A DNA stretch of 64,000 bases, from positions 248,001 to 312,000 of the forward strand of contig NZ_RZMZ01000007.1 of the NCBI RefSeq assembly GCF_003992675.1, given 5' to 3'. This DNA comes from Flagellimonas marinaquae (lineage in GTDB: Bacteria; Bacteroidota; Bacteroidia; Flavobacteriales; Flavobacteriaceae). This document shows, piece by piece, positions 1 through 7,721 of the stretch. Each line of letters starts with the position of its first letter. Position 1 is the stretch's first letter. A program made the translations under genes and the position numbers. The notes beneath the pieces were generated by a model that had not been told where the DNA came from, made no database searches, and was given only the letters and a program-made list of their open reading frames with translations.

Positions 1-1
1 C

Positions 2-1270
2 CCTTACATTGCCCGTGAGTTCCATGGGGTTTGGGGCGATTTTGATGTCAAAATTACCTTGGACAAGGACTATACTGTAGGAGGTACGGGCTATCTTCAA
101 AATCCCCAAGAAATCGGTCACGGCTATGAAGCCCCCGGTACCAAGGTGAAGACCAAAGGAAAAACATTGACCTGGCACTTTAAAGCCCCAAATGTCCATG
201 ACTTTATGTGGGGGGCCGACCCAGAGTACATTCACGATACTTATGAAATGGAAGATGGTCCTACCTTACATTTCTTTTATAAGGACAATCCAGAGTTCAA
301 TGAAAACTGGAAAAACCTTCAGCCCAAAACTGCTGCGGCCATGAAGTTTTTTAGCGACAACGTTGGGAAATACCCCTACGAACAGTACTCGGTGGTGCAA
401 GGAGGCGATGGCGGTATGGAATATGCCATGAGCACCTTGATTACCGGTGAACGTGAATTTGGCAGCTTGGTTGGGGTAATGGTGCACGAAATGGCGCACT
501 CTTGGTTCCAGCACGTACTAGCTACCAATGAGTCTGAACACGAATGGATGGATGAAGGTTTCACTTCGTTCATCAGTAGTTTGTGTATGAACCAGATAAT
601 GGAACAGAACAAGGAAAATCCGTTTGAAGGTTCTTATAGAGGGTATTACGCTTTGGTAAACTCTGGCCTCGAAATGCCTCAAGCCACACACGCGGACAGA
701 TATACCACTAATTTTGCCTATGGCGTTTCGGCTTATAGCAAAGGATCTATCTTCCTTTCTCAGTTAGGCTATGTAATCGGTCAAGACAAGCTCATGGAGA
801 CCATTCAAAAATACTTTGAGGACTTCAAGTTCAAGCACCCTGTGCCCAACGACATCAAAAGGACCGCAGAAAAAGTATCGGGAATGGAGCTCAATTGGTA
901 CCTTAAAGATTGGACGCAGACTACCAATACCATTGATTATGGAATCAAAAGTGTGGAAGCCGATGGTGAAGGCACCAAAGTGACCATGGAACGCATTGGC
1001 GAAATGCCCATGCCGTTGGATATTTTGGTGGTGGGCAAGGACGGAACCCAACAGACTCTTTATGTTCCGTTGCGTATGATGTTTGGAGAAAAGGACAACC
1101 CATACCCTAACTTAAAGCGCACTGTTTTGGAGGATTGGCCATGGGCATATCCTACCTATGAGTTTACCTTGGACATGCCATTGGACAACGTACAGGCCAT
1201 TATGATCGACCCATCCCAACTGATGGCCGATGTTAATGGAGAAAACAACGTTTACCAAGCAGAGGAGTAA
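2..1270 (+). CDS. M1 family metallopeptidase (aminopeptidase), 3' part
   Basis: Partial gene. The reading frame is open from the first bases of the window, so the ATG at 59 is internal and the true start lies upstream. About 422 residues remain. The zinc motif HEMAH is encoded from 485, and the third ligand Glu follows after 18 residues (WMDEGF), the M1 spacing HExxH-x18-E. A GGMEY segment just upstream corresponds to the substrate-binding GAMEN-type motif. The family removes N-terminal amino acids from peptides; Bacteroidota members are usually exported, but the signal region is off the window. A strong terminator follows directly. The order aminopeptidase, rnpA, S41 peptidase is, from memory, common in Flavobacteriaceae. 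Confidence 0.93.
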   Translation, partial: PYIAREFHGVWGDFDVKITLDKDYTVGGTGYLQNPQEIGHGYEAPGTKVKTKGKTLTWHFKAPNVHDFMWGADPEYIHDTYEMEDGPTLHFFYKDNPEFNENWKNLQPKTAAAMKFFSDNVGKYPYEQYSVVQGGDGGMEYAMSTLITGEREFGSLVGVMVHEMAHSWFQHVLATNESEHEWMDEGFTSFISSLCMNQIMEQNKENPFEGSYRGYYALVNSGLEMPQATHADRYTTNFAYGVSAYSKGSIFLSQLGYVIGQDKLMETIQKYFEDFKFKHPVPNDIKRTAEKVSGMELNWYLKDWTQTTNTIDYGIKSVEADGEGTKVTMERIGEMPMPLDILVVGKDGTQQTLYVPLRMMFGEKDNPYPNLKRTVLEDWPWAYPTYEFTLDMPLDNVQAIMIDPSQLMADVNGENNVYQAEE

Positions 1271-1294
1271 GGGGCTCTCGAAGATAAGATTTGC

Positions 1295-1328
1295 AAAGGG
1301 CGGCCATTGTGCCGCCCTTTTTTTTTGA
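1295..1328 (+). terminator. Rho-independent terminator after the aminopeptidase gene
   Basis: A perfect 10-bp stem (aaagggcggc with gccgcccttt, 1295-1304 and 1311-1320) has a 6-nt loop and is followed by a run of T. It ends only about 7 nt before the ancestral rnpA start at 1335, leaving almost no room for a separate rnpA promoter there. Confidence 0.93.
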
Positions 1329-1334
1329 ATTATC

Positions 1335-1415
1335 ATGAAAAACTGTCCCCTCGAGGGGACCTTAGGGGTGTTACTTGACCAATTATTCTTGATATATTTA
1401 GGTTACTTCGTATGA
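1335..1415 (+). CDS. 26-codon leader ORF from the displaced rnpA start codon
   Basis: An ATG AAA AAC at 1335-1343 sits immediately before the left inverted repeat of the inserted cassette. Joining it to the sequence after the right repeat gives MKN followed by NSFPKKEKL, a normal flavobacterial RnpA N-terminus, so this is probably the original rnpA start. Reading now continues through the left repeat for 26 codons and stops at TGA 1413-1415. That stop overlaps the nuclease-RnpA ATG at 1412 (ATGA), a classic arrangement for translational coupling. That the leader is translated is inference. Confidence 0.5.
   Translation: MKNCPLEGTLGVLLDQLFLIYLGYFV
1344..1372 (+). repeat. Left inverted-repeat arm of the DUF559 cassette
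   Basis: Begins TGTCCCC and ends TAGGGGTGTT, with a perfect 16-bp palindrome at 1345-1360. It is the reverse complement of 1801-1829 with two mismatches, and lies directly after the ATG AAA AAC of the displaced rnpA start. Confidence 0.9.
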
Positions 1416-2209
1416 AAAACAAGATTATTCCATATAACCCTGCGTTAAAAGAATTTGCAAGGCAACTGCGTAAAAACAGTACGCTCTCCGAGGTTCTTCT
1501 TTGGGAAAAACTAAAGCAACGTTCAATGGGGGTTCAATTTCATCGACAGGTTCCTTTACTTGAGTATATTGTTGATTTTTATTGCCATGAATTACAGCTT
1601 GCCATAGAAATTGACGGGGTATCGCACGATTTCAAATATGACAAGGACCAACAAAGAGAGCATCAACTAGAAAAAGTCGGCGTACATTTGCTCAGGTTGC
1701 AGGATCAGGAAGTTAAAAACAATATGTTCAGTGTTTTGATGAGCATAAAAGAAACGATAGCTCAAATGCAATACAAAGACCCTAATTTGAATGCAGAAAA
1801 AACACCCCTAAAGTCCCCTCAAGGGGACAATTCCTTCCCCAAAAAGGAAAAGCTCACCAATAGAACCGTTTTTGAAAAGCTTTTTTCCGAAGGAAAAACT
1901 TTGCGAGCGTTTCCCATCAAACTGATATATCTCAACACATCTTTTACCGATAACGTGCCCATAAAAGTGGCCGTGGTCGCCCCAAAGAAAAAATTTAAAA
2001 AAGCCATGGAACGCAACCGTATCAAACGGCTGTTACGAGAGGCTTACAGGCTCAACAAACCCCTCATTTTTAACAACATTGAGGGAAATTATGCGTTCAT
2101 ATTTTTATACCTTGGCAGGAAAGACCCCGATTTTGAGCAGGTCGAAACTGCTATGAAAACGCTATTAAAGGCATTTGTAAACAAAGAATTCCATGAAAAG
2201 ATTGATTAA
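1412..2209 (+). CDS. rnpA: DUF559 endonuclease-like domain fused to ribonuclease P protein component
   Basis: A 265-residue two-part protein. Residues 1-120 form a DUF559 domain, a Vsr/PD-(D/E)XK-like nuclease fold, with VDFYC, the acidic AIEIDG motif and a following SHD. Residues about 130-141 are encoded by the right inverted repeat (TPLKSPQGD). From NSFPKKEKL near residue 140 to the end is a normal-length RnpA with the RNRIKRLLREAYR signature. RnpA binds the RNase P RNA and is needed for 5' maturation of tRNAs, and it is normally about 115-130 residues with no N-terminal nuclease. In-frame ATG or TTG codons just before the right repeat could start a shorter RnpA. The gene overlaps the next by 17 nt. 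The fusion is seen directly; its effect on RNase P is unknown. Confidence 0.93.
   Translation: MKNKIIPYNPALKEFARQLRKNSTLSEVLLWEKLKQRSMGVQFHRQVPLLEYIVDFYCHELQLAIEIDGVSHDFKYDKDQQREHQLEKVGVHLLRLQDQEVKNNMFSVLMSIKETIAQMQYKDPNLNAEKTPLKSPQGDNSFPKKEKLTNRTVFEKLFSEGKTLRAFPIKLIYLNTSFTDNVPIKVAVVAPKKKFKKAMERNRIKRLLREAYRLNKPLIFNNIEGNYAFIFLYLGRKDPDFEQVETAMKTLLKAFVNKEFHEKID
1801..1829 (-). repeat. Right inverted-repeat arm of the DUF559 cassette
   Basis: Inverted copy of 1344-1372 (27 of 29 matches) with the near-palindrome GTCCCCTCAAGGGGAC at 1813-1828. It is inside the coding sequence and is read as TPLKSPQGD before the RnpA part begins. Confidence 0.9.
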
Positions 2210-3818
2210 GAAGCAGCTGTTGATTCCCGTGTTGGCCGTAGTCGTTTTGGTGGGTGCCAGCAGTTTTAAGAGCGACTTTTTTGAAATTGCCAAACAAATA
2301 GAAATCTTTACCACGCTCTTTAAGGAACTCAACATGAACTATGTGGACGAGACCAATCCAGCTGCGCTGATGGATTCCGCCATAAAGAATATGCTGGAAG
2401 AGCTAGATCCCTATACCCAGTTTTTGAACGAACAGGATGTGGAGTCCTACCGAATCAATAATGCTGGGGAATATTCCGGTATTGGGGCCTTGGTGCGGAC
2501 CAGTGATCGGAAATTGGTCATTGTTGAAACCTACAAAGGGTACGCAGCAGACAAAGCTGGGCTAAAAGCTGGAGATGAAATAATTAAAATTGGCGAGACG
2601 AACGTTGCCGATTTCGACGACAATGCTGGCGAACTGCTCAAAGGCGCCAACAACTCCACGGTCGATGTTACTTTTCTTAGACAAGGACAAACGCAAACGG
2701 CCACCATTACCCGCGAAGGAGTAGAGGTCGATGCGGTTCCCTTTTATGATATGATCGACGAAAAAACAGGGTATATTGTGTTGTCCCGATTCAATCGTAA
2801 GGCATCCAAACAAACACAATCCGCCATGCAAGACCTTAAGGGGAGAGGAGCGGAGCGCCTAATCTTAGACCTCAGGGGAAATCCCGGTGGCCTGCTTTCG
2901 GAAGCCATTAATGTGACCAATCTTTTTGTGCCCAAGGGCGAACTCATCGTGACCACCAAATCCAAGGTCAAAAAATTCAATCAAGAATACCGAACCAAAA
3001 ACCAGCCAGAGGATGAGGAAATTCCACTAGTAGTGCTCGTGGATGGTAAAAGTGCCTCGGCCAGTGAAATTGTTTCGGGCGGACTACAGGATTTGGACCG
3101 GGCCGTAATCGTGGGAGCCCAAAGCTTTGGAAAAGGATTGGTACAACGCCCATTGAAACTGACCTACGGAACACAGTTAAAAGTGACCATCTCCAGATAC
3201 TACACACCTTCCGGAAGATGCATACAGTCCTTGGATTATTGGAACCGTGATAAAGAGGGCAATGCCGTTCGTAACACGGAATTCAATGAATTTACCACTA
3301 GGAACGGCCGTAAAGTTTGGGATGGTGGGGGCATCATGCCCGATGTGACCATAGAGTCCCTAAAAACCAATTCCCTTATTGATGCTTTGGAGCAAAACCA
3401 GCTTGTTTTTGATTTTGCTACGGACTATTTCTATAGCCACGATTTTAGTTCTGTGGACAATTTCCGTTTCTCAGATAGTGATTATTCGGAATTCAAAAGC
3501 TTTGTAAAATCGGAAAACTTTACTTTCCAGACCGAAACGGAAAAGATTTTGGAAGAATCCATCAATACCGACGATACGTTATTGGGGTCCGAAGTCCAGG
3601 AAAAATACAAAGATCTACTCATAGCGGTTAACCGTGGTAAAATTTCGGCCTTGGACAGCTATCAAAAAGAAATCACCAAAAAGCTGGAGGATGAAATCAT
3701 CACCCGATATTTTTATCGCGAAGGTCTCTACAAATATTATCTTGACCACGACGATGCCATCTTAACAGCCAAAGAGCTTTTGTCCGACTCCCAAAAATAT
3801 GCGAGTATTTTGAGGTAG
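2193..3818 (+). CDS. S41 family C-terminal processing peptidase (CtpA/Prc type)
   Basis: 541 residues with an N-terminal signal/anchor (MKRLIKKQLLIPVLAVVVLVG), a PDZ domain at about residues 94-178 (SGIGALV, AGLKAGDEI) and a tail-specific protease core. The catalytic pair is Ser289 in KSASASEI and Lys314 in SFGKG, 25 residues apart as in Prc and CtpA. The family cleaves proteins near their C-termini in the periplasm. The start codon lies inside the end of rnpA (17-nt overlap), so it is probably translationally coupled to the nuclease-RnpA fusion. Changes to rnpA expression could therefore affect this gene too. Confidence 0.95.
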   Translation: MKRLIKKQLLIPVLAVVVLVGASSFKSDFFEIAKQIEIFTTLFKELNMNYVDETNPAALMDSAIKNMLEELDPYTQFLNEQDVESYRINNAGEYSGIGALVRTSDRKLVIVETYKGYAADKAGLKAGDEIIKIGETNVADFDDNAGELLKGANNSTVDVTFLRQGQTQTATITREGVEVDAVPFYDMIDEKTGYIVLSRFNRKASKQTQSAMQDLKGRGAERLILDLRGNPGGLLSEAINVTNLFVPKGELIVTTKSKVKKFNQEYRTKNQPEDEEIPLVVLVDGKSASASEIVSGGLQDLDRAVIVGAQSFGKGLVQRPLKLTYGTQLKVTISRYYTPSGRCIQSLDYWNRDKEGNAVRNTEFNEFTTRNGRKVWDGGGIMPDVTIESLKTNSLIDALEQNQLVFDFATDYFYSHDFSSVDNFRFSDSDYSEFKSFVKSENFTFQTETEKILEESINTDDTLLGSEVQEKYKDLLIAVNRGKISALDSYQKEITKKLEDEIITRYFYREGLYKYYLDHDDAILTAKELLSDSQKYASILR

Positions 3819-3849
3819 ATTTTTAGGGAAATGGCAGCTCTTAAAATGC

Positions 3850-3904
3850 CATCCGTCAATTCAAAACCGTCATCCGTCAATTCAAAAGCATCAACCGTCA
3901 ATTA
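3850..3904. repeat. Short imperfect tandem repeat
   Basis: Three copies of a ~20-nt unit built on catccgtcaattcaaaa: 3850-3866, 3871-3887 and a degenerate third (catcaaccgtcaatta) near 3889-3904. They lie in the gap between the protease gene and the next membrane protein. Too few and too close together for CRISPR. Function unknown. Confidence 0.7.
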
Positions 3905-3954
3905 GGGGGGCAAACTTATTTCCATGCGTCATATCTTAACTGAAAATTTTGCAT

Positions 3955-4920
3955 ATGACCTACACTGTACTCACCTTGTCCCTTATCGCAATTGTTCTTT
4001 TTTATTGGCTTTACAATTTGATGAGCAATTGTTTTTCGCGCGCTTTTTGCATAGTGCGAAATAGAAAAAGTGGTTCGGTTACCAAAGAGGCATCAATCAT
4101 AGCCGTAAACACCATTAGAGGAGGTAAAAAGCCATTGCTTGAACTACTGTTGTTGTTCGAAAATTTTTCTGGTCACCACATCCATCGAAAAATCCGCGTA
4201 TGGGACACCAAGCCCCATTTGAGACGATTTGAAATGGACAAAACCATCGAAATTGGGCTTAACATCGCCCGAAAACCTAAAAACCCCATATTCCTATCCC
4301 AAAAGCCTTGTCGGTTTTCCTTTGTCATGGTCATTATCTGCAGTTTAAAAATTATCGTTTATGTGATAGGCAGTTATATTTTGATGGGCGAGGCCTTGGA
4401 ACGTATATTCTCCGCCCCAAATACGTACGAGCAAGTCTTTGCAACTTCGTACACTTGGCAAATTGGACTGACACTGATCGGTGTGAGTGTCCTCCTCTAT
4501 CTGTTATTGCAAAAAATTGGGGTTTTGGTCGACAAAAAATCCTTGGAACACAACTGGAACTTATTATTTTACGGCATAGGGACCACAGCAACCGTGTCGG
4601 ACAGAAAAAATACCGGTACCCTAGTACGGGCAGAACCTGTTTTCGATTTTTCATATTTGTTTAGGTCCCAAAATGGGGAGAAAATCAAAGGAACAGACAA
4701 AAAAATAGCGGAGAACAACCAATCTGCCCAAGAAATAGATCAGGTGGAGGTAATGTACCTTCCGGGGAGCCCCTATGTTTCACGAATCACGGAAAATTTG
4801 GAAAACCAAGATTTTTCCCGGTTTTTGCATACTATCTTTATGGTTGCTGTTTTTATTTTTTCCCTCGTTTTTTTGATTTCTTTTTACCAAACTGTGTTTC
4901 ATTCTACCATCAATGGCTGA
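3955..4920 (+). CDS. Membrane protein, possibly DUF3592-like
   Basis: 321 residues from the ATG at 3955 (an upstream TTG at 3949 is less likely). There are about four hydrophobic segments: the N-terminal 25 residues, two near residues 120-145 and 165-188, and one near the C-terminus. The soluble part between segments three and four (GTTATVSDRKNTGTLVRAEPVFDFSYLF, ending VEVMYLPGSPYVSRI) resembles the beta-rich DUF3592 pattern in which a polymer of extracytoplasmic beta strands ends in a VxYxPxxP motif. Function unknown. It ends 29 nt before the methyltransferase and may be co-transcribed with it. Confidence 0.7.
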   Translation: MTYTVLTLSLIAIVLFYWLYNLMSNCFSRAFCIVRNRKSGSVTKEASIIAVNTIRGGKKPLLELLLLFENFSGHHIHRKIRVWDTKPHLRRFEMDKTIEIGLNIARKPKNPIFLSQKPCRFSFVMVIICSLKIIVYVIGSYILMGEALERIFSAPNTYEQVFATSYTWQIGLTLIGVSVLLYLLLQKIGVLVDKKSLEHNWNLLFYGIGTTATVSDRKNTGTLVRAEPVFDFSYLFRSQNGEKIKGTDKKIAENNQSAQEIDQVEVMYLPGSPYVSRITENLENQDFSRFLHTIFMVAVFIFSLVFLISFYQTVFHSTING

Positions 4921-4949
4921 AAAAGATGGAATAAATTCTATTTTTGATC

Positions 4950-6197
4950 ATGCAACAACTTAACGTGTGTGAACTTTTTGCTGGGGTGGGCGGTTTTCGC
5001 CTTGGTCTGGAACGCACCAAACGCTTCAAGGTGGTCTGGAGCAACCAATGGGAGCCTTCCACCAAAACGCAGCATGCCTCCTTGGTTTACGAAGCACGGT
5101 TTGGCAATAAAAATCATTGCAACGCCAATATTGAGACCGTAAAAACCGAAGAAATTCCAGACCACGACATGTTGGTGGGCGGTTTTCCCTGTCAAGACTA
5201 TTCGGTGGCCACTTCCTTGAAAAACTCCAAAGGGCTCATCGGTAAAAAGGGTGTTCTGTGGTGGTCCATTCACCGTATTCTTTCCGAAAAGAAAAACAAA
5301 CCGAGTTATCTGTTTTTGGAAAATGTGGACCGTCTTCTTAAATCGCCTTCTAGCCAACGAGGCAGGGATTTCGCGGTGATGTTGCGTAGCCTTTCGGATT
5401 TGGGATACGCCGTGGAATGGCGCGTAATCAATGCGGCAGAGTATGGAATGCCTCAGCGCCGAAGGCGCGTTTTTTTTATGGCATATTTTAAGGGTACCGA
5501 AATCTTTAAAAAACTGAAAAATTCGCATCCTTCCGATTGGATGCTCCACGATGGTGTTTTATCGGAGGCCTTTCCTGTTGCTACAAGCCATCAAAAACCT
5601 GTTGGGTTCGATTTGGACGAGAATTTGGTGGAACTGTCCTCAAATTTCAACAGTGAAGGAGGTTTATCTCCCTTTTTGAACACTGGTATCTGCGTGGATG
5701 GAAAGGTGTCTACCTTAACTTCTTCTCCTTCATACGATGGAAAAAGAACAGTGCTCTCCGATATTTTGGAGCAAGATACCATCCCTTCCGAATATTATAT
5801 TGACGAAGCCGACCTTCCCAAGTGGGACTATTTAAAAGGCTCCAAAAAAGAAATACGCAAGACCAAAGCTGGTTTTGAATACCATTACAGCGAGGGAAGC
5901 ATGGTCTTCCCAGACGCTCTTGATCAACCTTCCAGAACTATAGTAACCGGCGAAGGCGGTAAATCCCCTTCCCGGTTTAAGCACGTGGTCCAAACCTCCA
6001 AGGGACTACGAAGACTCTTACCTGTTGAATTGGAACGGTTGAACATGTTTCCGGACCATCATACCCAATTGGAGGGCATTTCTGATGCCAAACGGGCCTT
6101 TTTTATGGGCAATGCATTGGTGGTGGGCATTGTGGAAAAGATAGGTGCTTCCCTGTTCCGGAAAATTGACCAACTTGAAAAGCAACTTCAAAGCTGA
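4950..6197 (+). CDS. DNA (cytosine-5-)-methyltransferase
   Basis: 415 residues from the ATG at 4950. All main C5-methyltransferase motifs are visible: motif I FAGVGGFRLGL (SAM binding), motif IV GGFPCQDYS with catalytic Cys81, motif VI ENVDRLL with Glu124, motif VIII YGMPQRRRRVF, a variable target-recognition region of roughly 190 residues, and motif X RAFFMGNALVVGIVEKIG. The enzyme methylates C5 of cytosine in a specific site; the site cannot be read from the sequence. The following PD-(D/E)XK-like ORF overlaps its 3' end, so it is probably the modification half of a type II restriction-modification system rather than a solitary methylase. Confidence 0.95.
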   Translation: MQQLNVCELFAGVGGFRLGLERTKRFKVVWSNQWEPSTKTQHASLVYEARFGNKNHCNANIETVKTEEIPDHDMLVGGFPCQDYSVATSLKNSKGLIGKKGVLWWSIHRILSEKKNKPSYLFLENVDRLLKSPSSQRGRDFAVMLRSLSDLGYAVEWRVINAAEYGMPQRRRRVFFMAYFKGTEIFKKLKNSHPSDWMLHDGVLSEAFPVATSHQKPVGFDLDENLVELSSNFNSEGGLSPFLNTGICVDGKVSTLTSSPSYDGKRTVLSDILEQDTIPSEYYIDEADLPKWDYLKGSKKEIRKTKAGFEYHYSEGSMVFPDALDQPSRTIVTGEGGKSPSRFKHVVQTSKGLRRLLPVELERLNMFPDHHTQLEGISDAKRAFFMGNALVVGIVEKIGASLFRKIDQLEKQLQS

Positions 6198-6783
6198 CCT
6201 ATCCAAAGAACAACGATTAACCCCATTACTGGATACCTATTATCAAAAACACCTCAAAAATTATGAATTTGAGCGTGTTTCAAATCTTAAAAAACAACGG
6301 CAAGGAATCGATTTGATCCTTAAGGACAACCAATCGGGGAACACCTATTTTGTGGACGAAAAAGCCCAGTTGGACTATATTAACGAAAGTTTGCCCACTT
6401 TTGCCTTTGAGCTATTTTACACGAAAAACGGGATGCAAAAACAGGGTTGGCTGTTCGATGTTTCCAAAAAGACCCATTTTTATGCCTTGGTGACCAACAT
6501 TTATTCAGACGAAGCGGATGTATTCACCAGTTGTAACATCACTTTTGTAAATCGGGAAAAACTAATTTTGCGTTTACATGAACTGGGTCTAAACCAATCT
6601 TTCTTAGAGGAATTGGCCCTTGATCACAAAGAGGTGCATGGAAAGTTGGTGCTGGAGGGTCTTGATCCCAAGAAAGAAGGCTATCTATATTTTTCCAGTA
6701 CAAACAAAGTGGAAAAGCCAGTGAATCTTATTCTAAGACTAGAATTTTTGAATCGAATTGGAGTGGCGAAGAGGTTAATTTGA
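6145..6783 (+). CDS. Putative type II restriction endonuclease (PD-(D/E)XK-like), partner of the C5 methyltransferase
   Basis: Up to 212 residues. The frame has no ATG near its start; GTG 6145 and TTG 6166 or 6175 are candidates, all inside the methyltransferase gene, so the genes overlap by about 20-53 nt. The stretch RQGIDLIL followed about 14 residues later by YFVDEKAQ matches the D...(D/E)xK pattern of PD-(D/E)XK nucleases. The rest (ELFYTKNGMQKQGWLFD, HFYALVTNIY) looks like a soluble alpha/beta protein. I do not recognise a specific family. Restriction activity is inferred from the motif and from the tight overlap with the methyltransferase. Confidence 0.65.
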   Translation: MLPCSGKLTNLKSNFKADLSKEQRLTPLLDTYYQKHLKNYEFERVSNLKKQRQGIDLILKDNQSGNTYFVDEKAQLDYINESLPTFAFELFYTKNGMQKQGWLFDVSKKTHFYALVTNIYSDEADVFTSCNITFVNREKLILRLHELGLNQSFLEELALDHKEVHGKLVLEGLDPKKEGYLYFSSTNKVEKPVNLILRLEFLNRIGVAKRLI

Positions 6784-6808
6784 ATTCATAATAGCTATCT
6801 TTCCCTAT

Positions 6809-7675
6809 ATGAACACCTTACGTTTAATTAGCTATTTAGCGCTGCTTACAATTCTATTTTTATTCGGTTGTAAATCTTTAGATTCCAGTGGTACCGACTA
6901 TAGGTTGGTTTTAGATGACGATGGGATTTGGGTGGAACAATTTGATAGGGCCAATGTAGATGACAGCAGATACAATCACAATAACACCATCTACCAGGAG
7001 AAAACCTCTTTTATTTACTCTTTTAAGCATTTCACAAAAGATAATCAAAGACTTTCTTTTAAATATGTTGATAGCATATCGGATTGGAAATTTGAACCTT
7101 ACTCCAAAGACAAAGAAGGGCTATTTGAAAAAGTAAGCATAACCGTATTGGAGGGTTTGGGATATAACACAAGATTTAATCCTGATTACAACCAAACCGT
7201 TTTGTCTTACTCATATCTCACCCATAATGACTTCGCTCCATTTGGAAGTACATCGGGCGTAATTGAAAATGAGAAAAATGTTTGGATGCACCCGCCCCGG
7301 GATAAATACTTCAAAATCTTGGAAATAAACCCGTTTCCTTATATAAAAGCTCCTTATAAGATTGGAAACCATTGGACTTGGAAACTTACAATAGGAGATC
7401 CTTGGTCTGACCCACGATGGTTAGCGTGGAATGGTCTTGTAAATAATACGTATACCTATGAAATAGTGAAAATATCAACCCTAAAAACTAGCATAGGAAA
7501 ATTAAGGTGTTACATAATCAAATCAGAAGCAACCAGTAGACTAGGAAAAACGGAACTCCTATCTTATTTCAATAGAAAATATGGTTTTGTACGCTTGGAT
7601 TACGTCAACATTGATGGAAGTAGAACTGTTTTAGAATTGGAAGATGTCATACGTCTTGATGGCGGTTCAAAATAA
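6809..7675 (+). CDS. Hypothetical lipoprotein
   Basis: 288 residues with a lipoprotein signal peptide (hydrophobic run, then lipobox LFGC with Cys21). No known domain recognised. The mature part is rich in aromatic residues and has a beta-like pattern (NHWTWKLTIGDPW, NRKYGFVRLDYVNIDGS). The ORF is visibly more A+T-rich than neighbouring housekeeping genes, which fits an accessory origin along with the restriction-modification pair 25 nt upstream. A TATCTTTC box just before the ATG resembles the Bacteroidota -7 element, so it may have its own promoter. Confidence 0.75.
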   Translation: MNTLRLISYLALLTILFLFGCKSLDSSGTDYRLVLDDDGIWVEQFDRANVDDSRYNHNNTIYQEKTSFIYSFKHFTKDNQRLSFKYVDSISDWKFEPYSKDKEGLFEKVSITVLEGLGYNTRFNPDYNQTVLSYSYLTHNDFAPFGSTSGVIENEKNVWMHPPRDKYFKILEINPFPYIKAPYKIGNHWTWKLTIGDPWSDPRWLAWNGLVNNTYTYEIVKISTLKTSIGKLRCYIIKSEATSRLGKTELLSYFNRKYGFVRLDYVNIDGSRTVLELEDVIRLDGGSK

Positions 7676-7721
7676 ATCTTATTCTTTCTGAGGTAGTCAA
7701 AATCCATTGTAATTGAATCAT

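Larger units (their letters stand above)
1344..1829 (+). mobile_element. Inverted-repeat cassette carrying a DUF559 nuclease, inserted at the 5' end of rnpA
   Basis: The cassette is bounded by 29-nt inverted repeats at 1344-1372 and 1801-1829 that match at 27 of 29 positions. Each arm contains a 16-nt palindrome (GTCCCCTCGAGGGGAC at 1345-1360; the right copy has one central change) plus a conserved tail reading TAGGGGTGTT on the left. Between the arms lies only the DUF559 coding region, without an identifiable transposase. The right arm is translated as TPLKSPQGD and connects in frame to RnpA. No clear target duplication is seen. That it is or was mobile is inferred from the ends and from the clean split of rnpA. 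Confidence 0.7.

Noticed and set aside
3850..3904. Possible mini-CRISPR
   Set aside because: The three units are nearly contiguous (0-4 nt between them), so there are no spacers, and no cas genes are nearby.
4308..4664. 118-codon ORF overlapping the membrane protein gene in another frame
   Set aside because: It has no recognisable features and lies wholly inside the DUF3592-like gene, whose frame has clear membrane segments.
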